From positions 434,001 to 498,000 of the forward strand of contig NZ_LKBT01000001.1 in NCBI RefSeq assembly GCF_002699985.1: a stretch of 64,000 nucleotides of DNA. The letters are read 5' to 3'. Below the pieces are notes generated by a model. It made no database searches, was not told where the DNA came from, and was given only the letters and a program-made list of their open reading frames with translations. The first letter of the stretch is position 1, and the number at the start of each line of letters is the position of its first letter. This DNA is from Pseudomonas sp. ICMP 561 (GTDB lineage: Bacteria; Pseudomonadota; Gammaproteobacteria; Pseudomonadales; Pseudomonadaceae). The position numbers and the translations under genes were made by a program. This document shows, piece by piece, positions 34,468-44,231 of this stretch.

Positions 34468-35680
34468 GAATGAACGCAATCACTTACTACTCGAAGCGAC
34501 AAATATCAGCAAACGCTACGCGAGTTCCTTACGGCCAACGACTGTGTTCATGGATGCGCTGCTGAAGCGGACTTCCAAAGCTCTAGGTGGGAAGAAGGTG
34601 CTGGACGGCATCAGCCTCTGCGTACGCAGCGGAGAAACTGTCGGGATCATCGGCCGTAATGGCGCAGGCAAGTCCACACTTCTGGGAATTCTGGGCAACG
34701 TGATAGAGCCCACCGAAGGTGGCGTCGCACGGCACGGTCGAATCGCCACACTTCTCGGCCTTACTGCTGGTTTCAACATGAGCTTTACCGGCAGAGAAAA
34801 TGCCTACCTGTTTTGCAGCATCCAGGGGATCAACAAACAGGGAACTGACCGCCGCATCGCCGACATCATCGCCTTCGCAGACTTGGGAGATTATTTCGAT
34901 CAGCCTCTGCGGACGTATTCATCTGGCATGCAGTCTCGTCTAGCTTTCGCTTGTGCAGTGCACGTGGATGCCGATCTGATCATCATTGACGAGACTCTTG
35001 CAGTGGGTGACGCAAGCTTTCGCATGAAATGCTATGACCGTATCCGCGAAATGCGTGACGCGGGACAGACATTTTTGTTAGTCACGCACAATCAGAACCT
35101 ACTGGCGAATTTTTGCACCCGCGCAATAGTTATTGAGGGTGGTAAAAAAATTCACGACGGCTCGGTTTTTGAAGCGATTGAAGTCTATAAAAATGTGCGC
35201 AGTGAAAACGAACCCACTAGCCGCGCCAAGGGTAAGTCGTCGCTGAGTAACGCTGCGTCCGCAACAAAAATGATCAAAAATTTCGCCCTTGAGTATAAAG
35301 CGGACAGTCAACAGTATGTCTTCACAGGGACGTTCAAAGCGGCCCAGACTTCAGAATGCGTTGCGTTCAACTTTGGAATCCGTAATAGCTCAGGGATTAC
35401 CGTTTGCGCTATTGACGGCTCCGAAGTTGGGCCGCTTCTACATAATGTGGTTGAGGGTGAAGAATACAGTCTCGCTTTTTCGTTCACTCACCACTTGCTC
35501 GGCGGAAAATACTTCTTCAGCTATATCGTCAATGAAGTTGTTGGGGACGCCGCAGTGCCTTTAGAGATGTCACAAAACTTTTTCAATTTTGACATTGCCT
35601 CAGTGTCAGGTCAGACAGGTATTGTAAACCTTGGTCTGACCCTTTCCACGTCTAAGGTATGTAATCATGACCAGCAGTGA
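34457..35680 (+). CDS. wzt: O-antigen ABC exporter, ATPase with C-terminal glycan-binding domain
   Basis: The 407-residue protein has an ABC ATPase domain at residues about 10-245: Walker A G66-T74 (GRNGAGKST), signature YSSGM at 154-158, Walker B ending in Asp178-Glu179, and switch His211. A C-terminal beta-rich domain (about 270-405) follows, which in Wzt proteins of the O9a/O8/O12 systems binds the capped end of the O-chain before export. That domain implies the exporter recognises a specific terminal modification. The next gene, overlapping by 14 bases, is a methyltransferase, a candidate for making that cap. Translation is coupled with wzm. Confidence 0.94.
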   Translation: MSSENERNHLLLEATNISKRYASSLRPTTVFMDALLKRTSKALGGKKVLDGISLCVRSGETVGIIGRNGAGKSTLLGILGNVIEPTEGGVARHGRIATLLGLTAGFNMSFTGRENAYLFCSIQGINKQGTDRRIADIIAFADLGDYFDQPLRTYSSGMQSRLAFACAVHVDADLIIIDETLAVGDASFRMKCYDRIREMRDAGQTFLLVTHNQNLLANFCTRAIVIEGGKKIHDGSVFEAIEVYKNVRSENEPTSRAKGKSSLSNAASATKMIKNFALEYKADSQQYVFTGTFKAAQTSECVAFNFGIRNSSGITVCAIDGSEVGPLLHNVVEGEEYSLAFSFTHHLLGGKYFFSYIVNEVVGDAAVPLEMSQNFFNFDIASVSGQTGIVNLGLTLSTSKVCNHDQQ

Positions 35681-36431
35681 AACCGTGAAACCAAAGAAAC
35701 TCAAATTCAATGCGTCGCTTGAATTCCCACATGTTCCACCTTTTTCCGAGATTTTCTTTGAACGGATTCCTGTACTCCACGGTTTCCAGCTCGCAATAGC
35801 TAATTACCTACGTAACGAACGTCAGAAAAAAAAGAAAAATCCATGGGGCGATTTTTTTTGGGACTTGGGTATCCGCAGGCTTTCCAGGTTCAATGCTGTA
35901 GAGTGTGGGGTGTTTACCGGAAGCAGCTTGATAGCCTGCTCGAAACTAGCTCATGAATCTGGTATCCCGTTCAAAATGCTTGGATTGGATACCTTCAGCG
36001 GTCTACCCCCGCTGTCCGAAGAGGATAAGCAACATGCCCCGGCAGATGCTATATATCGAAACAAAACACTCTTCACCGAAACATCCCTCTCAGGCGTACA
36101 GAAATTGGTTGACCAAGCGGGGTTGAGCACCAGTGTTGAATTGCGCAAGGGGCTATTTAGTGAAACGCTGCCCACGCTGAACGAAGAGCGCTATCACTAC
36201 GTCAATATTGACTGTGACTTATTCGAGCCACACATCGAATGCCTGGAGTATTTTTACTTGCGAATGGTGCAAGGAGGGGTCATTTTCTTCGACGATTATA
36301 ACTCCATCAACTACCCTATGGCACGCAAAGCAATCGACAAGTTTTTTGCAGACAAACCTGAAAAGCTTGCTCAGATTCGGTACGGCGACGATGGTGCGAA
36401 CCGGACGAAGGCATACGTGGTGAAATATTAA
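35667..36431 (+). CDS. TylF/MycF-type SAM-dependent O-methyltransferase
   Basis: The 254-residue protein fits the TylF/MycF macrocin-O-methyltransferase family, which methylates sugar hydroxyls. It shows [18 protein letters not shown] (SAM-binding loop), [16 protein letters not shown], the metal-site region [19 protein letters not shown] and [11 protein letters not shown]. Here it would methylate a sugar of the O-chain, possibly at the non-reducing end, since wzt carries a cap-binding type domain. The N-terminal third contains an A8 and a T8 tract in coding sequence (35826-35833 and 35852-35859), potential slippage sites. It overlaps wzt and, by a single base, the following acyltransferase. 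Confidence 0.88.
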   Translation: MTSSETVKPKKLKFNASLEFPHVPPFSEIFFERIPVLHGFQLAIANYLRNERQKKKKNPWGDFFWDLGIRRLSRFNAVECGVFTGSSLIACSKLAHESGIPFKMLGLDTFSGLPPLSEEDKQHAPADAIYRNKTLFTETSLSGVQKLVDQAGLSTSVELRKGLFSETLPTLNEERYHYVNIDCDLFEPHIECLEYFYLRMVQGGVIFFDDYNSINYPMARKAIDKFFADKPEKLAQIRYGDDGANRTKAYVVKY

Positions 36432-37087
36432 TGGTCTGGCTCCTCTCGCAATTGAAACGGTTTTTCTACTCTAAGAAAGAGCGCGTAGCGCCACATGCTT
36501 TTTCAATTGGAGAGGGGGCTCAAGTAGCGCCGGACGCGTATTTTGAAGGTTACCTTTCGAATATTGTTCTAGGGAAAAAAGTCATCATCAAGCCGGGGGC
36601 AAGGCTCATCTGCACCGATGTTGATGCAAGCATCGTTATCGGCGACGGTAGCATTATTCAGCACGGTGCCATATTAGAGACCGGACCAGGTGGAAAAATC
36701 GAACTGGGTAAATCAAACTCTGTTAACCCCTACTGCGTCATCTATGGGCATGGTGGATTAAAAACTGGCAACTATGTACGCATTGCAGCTCACGCCGTCA
36801 TTATTCCTGCGAATCACATCTACGCCGACTCGACAGTACCCATAGCGAAACAAGGTCTCGTTCGCCAGGGAATTAGCTTGGGTAACGATATTTGGATTGG
36901 TGCAGGCTGTAGAATACTCGACGGCGTTTGCATTGAAGACGGCGCAATCATCGCAGCAGGCGCAGTCGTGAACAAATCTGTCGAACGGGGCTCCATCGTG
37001 GGAGGAGTGCCCGCAAAACTCATAAAGTATCGTCCTGGCTTCGACTACCCGGCTTGCGACGAAAAAAATACCGATGAGCTGCGGTAA
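36431..37087 (+). CDS. Left-handed beta-helix acyltransferase
   Basis: The 218-residue protein has repeated hexapeptides along the chain ([71 protein letters not shown]) and the terminal [11 protein letters not shown], the hallmark of LbH sugar O- or N-acetyltransferases of the NodL/WbbJ class. The HANH loop (PANHIY) is the likely acetyl-transfer site. Acceptor unknown; it could acetylate a sugar of the O-unit. ATG overlaps the previous stop by one base (TAATG). Confidence 0.87.
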   Translation: MVWLLSQLKRFFYSKKERVAPHAFSIGEGAQVAPDAYFEGYLSNIVLGKKVIIKPGARLICTDVDASIVIGDGSIIQHGAILETGPGGKIELGKSNSVNPYCVIYGHGGLKTGNYVRIAAHAVIIPANHIYADSTVPIAKQGLVRQGISLGNDIWIGAGCRILDGVCIEDGAIIAAGAVVNKSVERGSIVGGVPAKLIKYRPGFDYPACDEKNTDELR

Positions 37088-37163
37088 AATGTTGCCGCAC
37101 ATCGAAATGAATAAAGGTATTTAATAAGCAATTGTCAATGTTTTGGATAGGGGAGTGGCAACG

Positions 37164-39554
37164 GTGAGTAACATTCAAGGGGATAAACCGCTAGTGATCG
37201 GATGGTGCGTCACGTCCCTTTCACTCGATGTGGCCAGTATCCGATACCGCGCGATTCTTCCCGCTGTTGCGCTTGAGGCGTCAGGCCACAAATGCGAAGT
37301 TTTCCACAGGAGCAATCCTCCACCGCTTGAGTCGTTAGATATCCTGATCGTCGTAAAGGATTTCTCCGTTGAATGTTACGGGCTCATGCAACGTGCCAGC
37401 CGTCTGAATATCCCGGTGATATTTGATCTATGTGACAACATATTTGTACCCGGTTACGGTAAGTACTCTGCCAATGTCCCCAGTGACATGTTCAAGGCAA
37501 TCGCCAAATTGGCTAGCGGCTTCGTCGTCACGACAATTCCTCTGGCAGAAGCCATCGAAAATTACACTGGAGGCGTGCCGGTACACATCATTCCAGACGG
37601 TGTAATCAGTCTTGAAACCAATGCTTTGCTGGACAGGTGCTTGCAGGTCGCGCTTGATGCAGCAAAAGAGCGTACGCCCCCTCCTTCGCACCCGCTAATC
37701 ATTAAATTCAAAAAGCTGGCGAAACTTTGCGGAGCCGTTTCAATTTCCGGTGTACTGAAGAAAATTGCACGGCGCTGGCGCTCGCTGCTCAGACTCGGGT
37801 TTTACATACGACAAACACGTAGAGCCACCGCATATCTGGTAGCAAAGGCCCGCATGACACTGCAGCGCCTTACGGCCAAACGCGATAGCAAATTACTAAA
37901 GCAGTTAGATAAGACACCTAACATTATCGCGCAGCCCTCGCCCACCGCCAAACAACTGCTGTGGTTTGGAAATCATGGAGCCGATTATGCAAACTTTGGA
38001 ATTCGCGATGTTGTCCTGATCAAAAGCGCACTTGAATTCATCTCCAAGGATTACGATGTAGAGTTGGTAATAGTTAGTAATGATCTCGCTAAATACGAAA
38101 CCTATATACTCCCCATGAACATACCCTCGCGCTATGTTCCTTGGTCAAAATTATCGATTGAGCTAGAGATGCAGCGAGCGCACGTGGTGTTGCTACCCAA
38201 CTCACTGGACGCATTCAGCATCTGTAAGTCTGCCAACCGTGCTGTTCAGGCACTTGTTAATGGTCTGCCTGTAATCGCGACCAATACGCCTGCGCTTGCT
38301 CCATTGCGTGGTGCCATCGTAGTAGATGATTTTATTGGTGGACTGAAGCGTTATCTTTCATCCGCTAGCGAAGTAGCGACGGATGTAAAGTATGGCCAAG
38401 AACTAGCTGCTGTGCATTTCAGTCCAGATAGGATCGCTCAATTGTGGTTCGGCACGCTTACGCAAACGACCGGGGGAGTTCTTGCTGAGACGCAGATCCC
38501 TAAGGTCATTTTTGTACTTCATCTGATTCAGGATCTGGACATCTTGTTGCCAATCATCATTATGGCCAAAGAACGAACATTACCTTTTGAGGTTTGGTGC
38601 AGTGCCACCCTACTTAATAAATCAAGTTTAACACTTCGTACGCTTCACAGGATTAACGTTTTCCCGGTCACAATCGTAGAAAACCAAGCGGCTATTTTCC
38701 CTGTTATTCATAAGGGAACTAAAGCAATGCTCTCCGCGACTGAAACGAATCTGGCTCCCCATGCCTTTACACGCGCCATCACTGATCGCGCAAACAAGGC
38801 AGGGTTGAAAACTGCAACATTGCAACACGGTTTCGAAAATGTGGGGTTAACCTACAGTGATGAAGTTCATAGCGTCCAAAAAGTTAATTTTTCGTCCTCT
38901 AGGATATATATTTGGGGGCCGCTTGAAACCCTCCACCCCGATGTCAATCTCTCAACCAGACAGAAATGCGTGCCCATGGGATGTCCAAAACTGGTAAGTC
39001 AGGCAAAAGTAGAGCTAGATCACCTCATCGCACCAGATAAAACTGTCGTTGGCATTTTCGAAAACCTCCACTGGCACCGTTACAGCGACGAATATCGAAG
39101 TTTTTTTCTTGAAGGCGTGCAGAATTTGGCAACGAGTTTTCCCGACTTTATATTTTTAATAAAGCCTCATAACGCAGGCTTATGGCTGACTCGGAGATAC
39201 AAAGGCGATCGTCCAGCCGCGCCGAATATCGTGATCGTCGACCCAGAAAACAGAGAATGGCAGAACTACACAGCGGATCAGTTGATGGGAAGAATGGCAG
39301 CAGTCATTACCTCGCCATCTACAGTAGCTCTTGATGCCGCCCGCCGTGGGCTGCCTGTAGCTCTCGTCGCCCATGACATGGCACTGACTTCGTACGCACC
39401 GCTACCTCAGATATGCAAGACTCAGGACTGGGCGGATTTCGTCCTTGGTCTACAAAGCACCTCCTATCCAGCCCCTGAATCTTTAGATTTCGTAACGCGC
39501 GCTATAATCGCGGGTCCAACGGCGTCTAAAATACTCGATGACTTGATTGCTTAG
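37164..39554 (+). CDS. Large two-domain glycosyltransferase
   Basis: A 796-residue protein. The N-terminal part (about 1-430) resembles GT4 enzymes: VIFDLCDNIFVPGYG, HIIPDGVIS, LLWFGNHGADYANFG, and a donor-site region with AHVVLLPNSLDAFSICKS and VIATNTP. A basic, helical insert (about 190-265) interrupts it. The C-terminal part (about 440-796) is a second GT-B-like unit with ATLQHGFENVGLTYSD, YIWGPLE, FLIKPHN and SPSTVALDAARRGLPVAL, similar in shape to polysaccharide or CDP-glycerol type transferases. Probably it adds two different residues or makes a repeating disaccharide. The start is the GTG with AGGGGAG at a good distance; an in-frame TTG eight codons upstream is less likely. Confidence 0.78.
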   Translation: MSNIQGDKPLVIGWCVTSLSLDVASIRYRAILPAVALEASGHKCEVFHRSNPPPLESLDILIVVKDFSVECYGLMQRASRLNIPVIFDLCDNIFVPGYGKYSANVPSDMFKAIAKLASGFVVTTIPLAEAIENYTGGVPVHIIPDGVISLETNALLDRCLQVALDAAKERTPPPSHPLIIKFKKLAKLCGAVSISGVLKKIARRWRSLLRLGFYIRQTRRATAYLVAKARMTLQRLTAKRDSKLLKQLDKTPNIIAQPSPTAKQLLWFGNHGADYANFGIRDVVLIKSALEFISKDYDVELVIVSNDLAKYETYILPMNIPSRYVPWSKLSIELEMQRAHVVLLPNSLDAFSICKSANRAVQALVNGLPVIATNTPALAPLRGAIVVDDFIGGLKRYLSSASEVATDVKYGQELAAVHFSPDRIAQLWFGTLTQTTGGVLAETQIPKVIFVLHLIQDLDILLPIIIMAKERTLPFEVWCSATLLNKSSLTLRTLHRINVFPVTIVENQAAIFPVIHKGTKAMLSATETNLAPHAFTRAITDRANKAGLKTATLQHGFENVGLTYSDEVHSVQKVNFSSSRIYIWGPLETLHPDVNLSTRQKCVPMGCPKLVSQAKVELDHLIAPDKTVVGIFENLHWHRYSDEYRSFFLEGVQNLATSFPDFIFLIKPHNAGLWLTRRYKGDRPAAPNIVIVDPENREWQNYTADQLMGRMAAVITSPSTVALDAARRGLPVALVAHDMALTSYAPLPQICKTQDWADFVLGLQSTSYPAPESLDFVTRAIIAGPTASKILDDLIA

Positions 39555-39573
39555 CTTTAATACGGAATTTGAA

Positions 39574-40668
39574 ATGACTGAGAATGTTCTGGTAACAGGT
39601 GGTGCAGGTTTTATTGGCTCACGCCTGGTTGCCGCGCTTTTGAAAAAAAACCCATCATGCAAAATCTGGGTTTTCGACAACCTGCACCCACAGGTACACG
39701 GTGATAAGCCAGCTGCGCCAAATTTGGGGGCCAATGTGACTTTCGTTCGCGGTGACGTCACCGATGCGGCCGCTCTCACCGAAACTGTTAAAGACTGCAA
39801 CCCTAACATCGTTTACCACTTGGCAGCCGAAACCGGTACGGGCCAGTCGTATGACGAGCCAACACGTTATTGTGCTGTTAACGTGATTGGCACGACCAAC
39901 CTGATTGAAGCGCTACGTACTCAATCAGCGGTTAAAAAAGTCGTGTTGGCTGCCTCCCGAGCCGTTTATGGTGAAGGCGGATACAGGGATGCGAATGGCA
40001 CAGAATTTGTAGGCTTACCACGTCAACCAGAAACCATGCAATCGGGTGATTTTTCGGTTCCCGTTCCTTCTAATGCCGTGCTGCCTGTCAAGCCCATCCC
40101 AAGCCACGCAGGTCTGCCCCCTGCTCCCGCGTCTGTGTATGCCTCGACCAAGCTCATGCAGGAATATTTGCTATGTCAAGCTGGGGAAGGGGCGGATTGG
40201 GATGCCGTGATTTTAAGATTCCAGAATGTGTACGGGCCCGGCCAGTCGTTAAGAAATCCTTATACGGGTGTCCTGTCCATTTTCGCGCGCCAAATACTGT
40301 CCGGCGTCAAACTAGCTATCTATGAAGATGGCAATATTGCTCGGGACTTCGCTTATGTCGATGACATCGTGAACGCACTTGTGCTGGCTGGAGGATCTTC
40401 GGTCAAACACGGTACGATCCTCGATATCGGAAGCGGAGAGCCGGTATCGATTCTTGACATGTCGAAAATGCTCATGCGTGCCTTGGGTAAACCCGACGAC
40501 GGGTTTGAGGTAACCGGCGCGTTCCGGATCGGAGATATTCGCTACGCATGCGCCAACATTTCTGCAGCCAGCAAAGTGATGAATTGGCACCCTCAGATCA
40601 GCGTCGAGGAAGGCGTGACTCGGTTGGCTCAATGGGCAAAAATCGAATATAGCAACGTACAGAATTAA
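39574..40668 (+). CDS. NAD-dependent nucleotide-sugar epimerase/dehydratase
   Basis: The 364-residue extended SDR has the motif VLVTGGAGFIGSRLV, NIVYHLAAETGTGQSY, VVLAASRAVYGEGG and the catalytic YASTKLMQEY; the C-terminal part has DFAYVDDIVNALVLA and DIGSGEPVSIL. A loop of about 50 residues rich in Pro and Val (QSGDFSVPVPSNAVLPVKP) between the Ser and the Tyr is unusual. UDP-glucose/galactose 4-epimerase activity or a relative is likely; the substrate is undecided. The ATG ten codons into the open frame was used because the preceding residues do not fit the fold. An A8 tract lies at 39643-39650. Confidence 0.83.
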   Translation: MTENVLVTGGAGFIGSRLVAALLKKNPSCKIWVFDNLHPQVHGDKPAAPNLGANVTFVRGDVTDAAALTETVKDCNPNIVYHLAAETGTGQSYDEPTRYCAVNVIGTTNLIEALRTQSAVKKVVLAASRAVYGEGGYRDANGTEFVGLPRQPETMQSGDFSVPVPSNAVLPVKPIPSHAGLPPAPASVYASTKLMQEYLLCQAGEGADWDAVILRFQNVYGPGQSLRNPYTGVLSIFARQILSGVKLAIYEDGNIARDFAYVDDIVNALVLAGGSSVKHGTILDIGSGEPVSILDMSKMLMRALGKPDDGFEVTGAFRIGDIRYACANISAASKVMNWHPQISVEEGVTRLAQWAKIEYSNVQN

Positions 40669-40680
40669 GGAGAGTGTTGC

Positions 40681-41622
40681 GTGTCCAGTGACGAAGTCAT
40701 CAGGGTTTATGTGGGCGTGGACCGGTCACAGCTTTTAGCTGTGCCGGTTCTTGAGTACTCGATCAAACGGCATACGACGGCTAAAGTCGAAGTCATCCCC
40801 ATGCTCGATTTGCCAGTACCCGTGCCTACTGATCCCAGAAACGGTCAACGGACAGGTTTCTCCTTCAGTAGATTCTGTATACCAAAGCTCAGCGGGTACA
40901 AAGGCAAGGCGATCTATATGGACGCCGATATGCTCGTGCTCCGCGATATCCGGGAGCTGTGGGACATCCCGTTTGACGGTGCAAAGATCATCATCCAGCA
41001 GGAAGTCAAACACACTCAGGACACTACTCAAAAAGTAGGAGCCCCCAAAGAACGCAAGAAACAGTGTGCTGTAATGCTGCTTGATTGCGAACGACTGGAC
41101 TGGGATGTGGAAGAGATAGTCCGTGGGATGGATGAAGGGCGGTACGACTACGATCAATTGATGTCCCAGCTCGTAATCCTTGACGAAGACCATGTCAAGT
41201 ATGGCGTCCCATTTGAGTGGAACAGTCTTGAGCACTGGGACACAGAGACACGATTGATCCATTACACCGACGTCTACACTCAACCATGGTCTGCTTGCGG
41301 CAATAAATTCGCATGGGTCTGGTTTAAAGAGGTTCGTCGAATGCTCGCTGACAAAACCTTGACCGAGGCGGCAATTGAAGCTGAAATAAAACTCGGGTAT
41401 TTCAGACCGTCGCTTATCAATGACATCAAATACCGTCATTTTATACCGTCATTCCTGCATAAATTGTGGGACAAAAAGAACGCGGCGTTCGACAGACTGT
41501 CGGGCTATGTGCCCCACAAGGCGGTTTATGAAGCTAAACGTGAAAGACAACGGGTGATTAAAGAGTACGAAGCTCAGCTAAAAGCTGCCGAAGCCAACGG
41601 CCAGAGTGAGGCCGCTAGCTGA
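40681..41622 (+). CDS. Family 8-like glycosyltransferase (paralogue 1)
   Basis: GT-A transferase of 313 residues. IRVYVGVDRSQLLAVPVLEYSI opens the nucleotide fold and AIYMDADMLVLRDI is the metal-binding DXD with the typical GT8 surroundings. FSFSRFCIPKL, EWNSLEHWD and RLIHYTDVYTQPW match the second GT8 gene at 45.5 kb, so these are paralogues. The start is a GTG behind AAGGAGAG. The C-terminal 40 residues are a charged helix (EAKRERQRVIKEYEAQLKAA) that may bind a partner or the membrane. It overlaps the next gene by one base. Confidence 0.82.
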   Translation: MSSDEVIRVYVGVDRSQLLAVPVLEYSIKRHTTAKVEVIPMLDLPVPVPTDPRNGQRTGFSFSRFCIPKLSGYKGKAIYMDADMLVLRDIRELWDIPFDGAKIIIQQEVKHTQDTTQKVGAPKERKKQCAVMLLDCERLDWDVEEIVRGMDEGRYDYDQLMSQLVILDEDHVKYGVPFEWNSLEHWDTETRLIHYTDVYTQPWSACGNKFAWVWFKEVRRMLADKTLTEAAIEAEIKLGYFRPSLINDIKYRHFIPSFLHKLWDKKNAAFDRLSGYVPHKAVYEAKRERQRVIKEYEAQLKAAEANGQSEAAS

Positions 41623-42761
41623 TGCTCGCTTTTCTCAAGTCTTTATTCGGTAAATCCTCCCAATCGGACCCGACCGGGTTTGACATCTACAAGGCTGGAA
41701 ATACAGGCGTACCGAATGTGCTGATATTTACTGAGCACGTGAACGCCACCTACTACATAAGCTTTGATATTCCTCTGAATGAGGTGCATAAGCGAGGCGA
41801 GGTCAATTTCGCCGTTGCGTCGCAAAATCTGCTTAAAAAAAGTAAAGATAAAATCTGGGTCTCCTGGCAAACATCATTTCGCCCGGACGTCGTGGTCATG
41901 ACGCGTTACGGCCTGCCCTACGGCAAAGAGATTCTTGACTACTTCAAGCAGCAAGGTGTGCCGGTCATCTATCACATTGACGACAATCTGCTTGAAATCC
42001 CGCACTCTCTAGGAGCAGAGATTCAGAAAGTACAAGGCGCTACTCAGGTCATTGAGGAGCGTCGATATCTGCTGGCTAATTGTGATCTCATCTACGCATC
42101 AACACCCTACCTTGCCGGGCATCTGCAGAAACTGTATCCCCAACAAGAAATATTTTTTGGTATGTATGCGCCTTACATGGCCGCCCAGGTTGGCGAGATT
42201 CCAAAGCATGACCGCACCAACAAAGTATTTGGTTACATGGGATCTAAAGGACATCAGGAAGATCTTGAGCTTGTAACTCCTTCCATTATCCGGCTCCTCG
42301 AAGAGCGTGACGATTTGCGCTTCGAAGTCTTCGGCACTATTCAAATGCCTAGCGAGCTACTACGTTTCGGCGATCGGGTGAAAAGCCACAAGGTCAACCA
42401 GGCCTATAGTGGGTTTCTCACCACTTTGGCGCACCTGAATTGGGATATCGGGTTAGCGCCATTAGTCGATGAGCCATTCAACCTATGCAAAGCGCCAACG
42501 AAGTTCATCGAATACACGGCTGCCGGTATTCCAGTCGTGGCTTCCAATATTGCCGTTTACCGCAATGTCATGCCGGCCAATGGCGGCCTGTTGGTAGAGG
42601 CTGGTTGGTATCAGTCAATCAAACAGATGCTTGATAATGATGAGCTTAGAGCTTCAGCCCTGCAAAGTGCCAGGGAGTACTGTGGGACTAAATTTTCTGA
42701 AGGGACGCTGCAGAAACAGGTAATGCAGCTAGTTAATCAGGTACTGGAGCAACGCAAGTGA
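41622..42761 (+). CDS. Family 4 glycosyltransferase
   Basis: GT-B transferase of 379 residues. VPVIYHIDDNLLEIPHSLG lies in the N-terminal half; the C-terminal donor site has VFGYMGSKGHQEDL, IGLAPLVDEPFNLCKAPTKFIEYTAAGIPVVAS with the E-X7-E like pattern of GT4. It resembles the N-terminal part of the large two-domain transferase upstream. Start at the ATG that shares a base with the previous stop (TGATG). Confidence 0.85.
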   Translation: MLAFLKSLFGKSSQSDPTGFDIYKAGNTGVPNVLIFTEHVNATYYISFDIPLNEVHKRGEVNFAVASQNLLKKSKDKIWVSWQTSFRPDVVVMTRYGLPYGKEILDYFKQQGVPVIYHIDDNLLEIPHSLGAEIQKVQGATQVIEERRYLLANCDLIYASTPYLAGHLQKLYPQQEIFFGMYAPYMAAQVGEIPKHDRTNKVFGYMGSKGHQEDLELVTPSIIRLLEERDDLRFEVFGTIQMPSELLRFGDRVKSHKVNQAYSGFLTTLAHLNWDIGLAPLVDEPFNLCKAPTKFIEYTAAGIPVVASNIAVYRNVMPANGGLLVEAGWYQSIKQMLDNDELRASALQSAREYCGTKFSEGTLQKQVMQLVNQVLEQRK

Positions 42762-42830
42762 TGCTTTCGTTGCTCTTGCGATGCCATTCAGAATGCGTGC
42801 GGGCTACACATTACAAGAGAATGAGTGCGA

Positions 42831-44231
42831 ATGCTTTTTAACTCGATGGAATATATCGCGCTCTTGGCAGCGACGTTGGTTTGTTATTGGTTATGTCCTT
42901 CCGTAAAGGGGCGACAGTGGATCGTTTTAATTGCAAGTCTCTACTTCTACTGTAGTTGGAGTAAAGCCTTCGGCTTGATGCTAGTCGGTGTGATTGCCGT
43001 AAACTGGATCATCGCCTGTAAAATTTCTTCAACTCGCAACCGCGCTTGGCTCCTGGCGTCGTGCGTACTGAATTTGCTGCTGTTGTGTTATTTCAAGTAC
43101 ATGAATTTTTTCCTGGAAAACATCCAGGCAGTGGGTGAGCTTTATGACCCAGACTATCAGATTGGCCTACTGAAAATCATCCTTCCGCTGGGGATATCTT
43201 TTTATGTATTTGAACTGATCTCTTATCATGTAGATATATACACCGGAAAATTTGAGCATGTCAAAAACCCCGTCGTTTTTGCTATATTTGTACTGTTCTT
43301 TCCTCATTTAATCGCAGGGCCAATATGCCGTGCCGCTCAGTTTTTACCTCAGATCCAAGTAAAACAGCCTTTTGACTCTGTTCAGATCTATAATGGCCTT
43401 TACTATTTTATAGCTGGCCTTGCTTTAAAATGTGGTATCGCAGATGGCTTGTCGCCTTATGTGAACGTTATTTTCGAGGCCCCTGAGCATTATTCCGGGC
43501 TGGACAATCTAATGGCGGTCATTGGGTTCGGGGTACAAATACTGTGTGATTTCTGGGGTTATTCATTAATGGCGCTCGGTGCCGCGCTGCTGCTCGGCTA
43601 CGTGTTGCCATATAACTTCAATGCTCCCTACTCTTCTACCTCTATCAAAGAGTTCTGGCGTCGTTGGCATATCACTTTGAGCAACTGGCTTCGTGACTAT
43701 TTGTACATCGCGATGGGGGGATCCCGGACCAGCGCCGAATGGAAAACCCATCGCAATTTATTCTTTACGATGCTTTTAGGCGGCCTATGGCACGGCGCCA
43801 GTTGGAACTTCATCATATGGGGCGCCATTCATGGTACGGCGCTTGTGAGCCAGCGTCTTCATGAAAAAATAGACCCTAGTGCGCTAGCTCGCAGAATTTT
43901 TCTGATCCCTGGCTTGTCTTGGCTTTTAACCATGCTAGTGGTATTTCTCGCCTGGATTTTTTTCCGAGCATCAGACACGCATACAGCCTTCAAAATCATT
44001 GCGAATATTGGTAGCTTTTCAGCTGCCTGGACACAGACCAAGATTGATTCGGTCTTTTACGAACTGCTCTTGATCTATATCCCTCTACAATGGCTTATCC
44101 ACAGAACAACTTACCAAACTGATATAACCACCTTTAAAGCATTGAGTTGCGCCCTGACCTTCTCCGCACTGGCGGTGTTCTCCTATATTTACTATGTAGA
44201 TGGCAATGACTTCATATATTTTCAATTCTAA
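42831..44231 (+). CDS. MBOAT-family O-acyltransferase
   Basis: Membrane-bound O-acyltransferase of 466 residues with about eleven hydrophobic segments. MLFNSMEYIALLAATLVCYWL is the usual start of AlgI/DltB-like members. Conserved features are LPLGISFYVFELISYHVDIY, FPHLIAGPICRAAQFLPQ, FWRRWHITLSNWLRDYLYI and the catalytic His in LLGGLWHGASWNFIIWG. AlgI-type proteins pass acyl groups, mostly acetyl, across the inner membrane to a periplasmic transferase, here probably the next gene. A GTG two codons earlier is a possible alternative start. Confidence 0.92.
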   Translation: MLFNSMEYIALLAATLVCYWLCPSVKGRQWIVLIASLYFYCSWSKAFGLMLVGVIAVNWIIACKISSTRNRAWLLASCVLNLLLLCYFKYMNFFLENIQAVGELYDPDYQIGLLKIILPLGISFYVFELISYHVDIYTGKFEHVKNPVVFAIFVLFFPHLIAGPICRAAQFLPQIQVKQPFDSVQIYNGLYYFIAGLALKCGIADGLSPYVNVIFEAPEHYSGLDNLMAVIGFGVQILCDFWGYSLMALGAALLLGYVLPYNFNAPYSSTSIKEFWRRWHITLSNWLRDYLYIAMGGSRTSAEWKTHRNLFFTMLLGGLWHGASWNFIIWGAIHGTALVSQRLHEKIDPSALARRIFLIPGLSWLLTMLVVFLAWIFFRASDTHTAFKIIANIGSFSAAWTQTKIDSVFYELLLIYIPLQWLIHRTTYQTDITTFKALSCALTFSALAVFSYIYYVDGNDFIYFQF

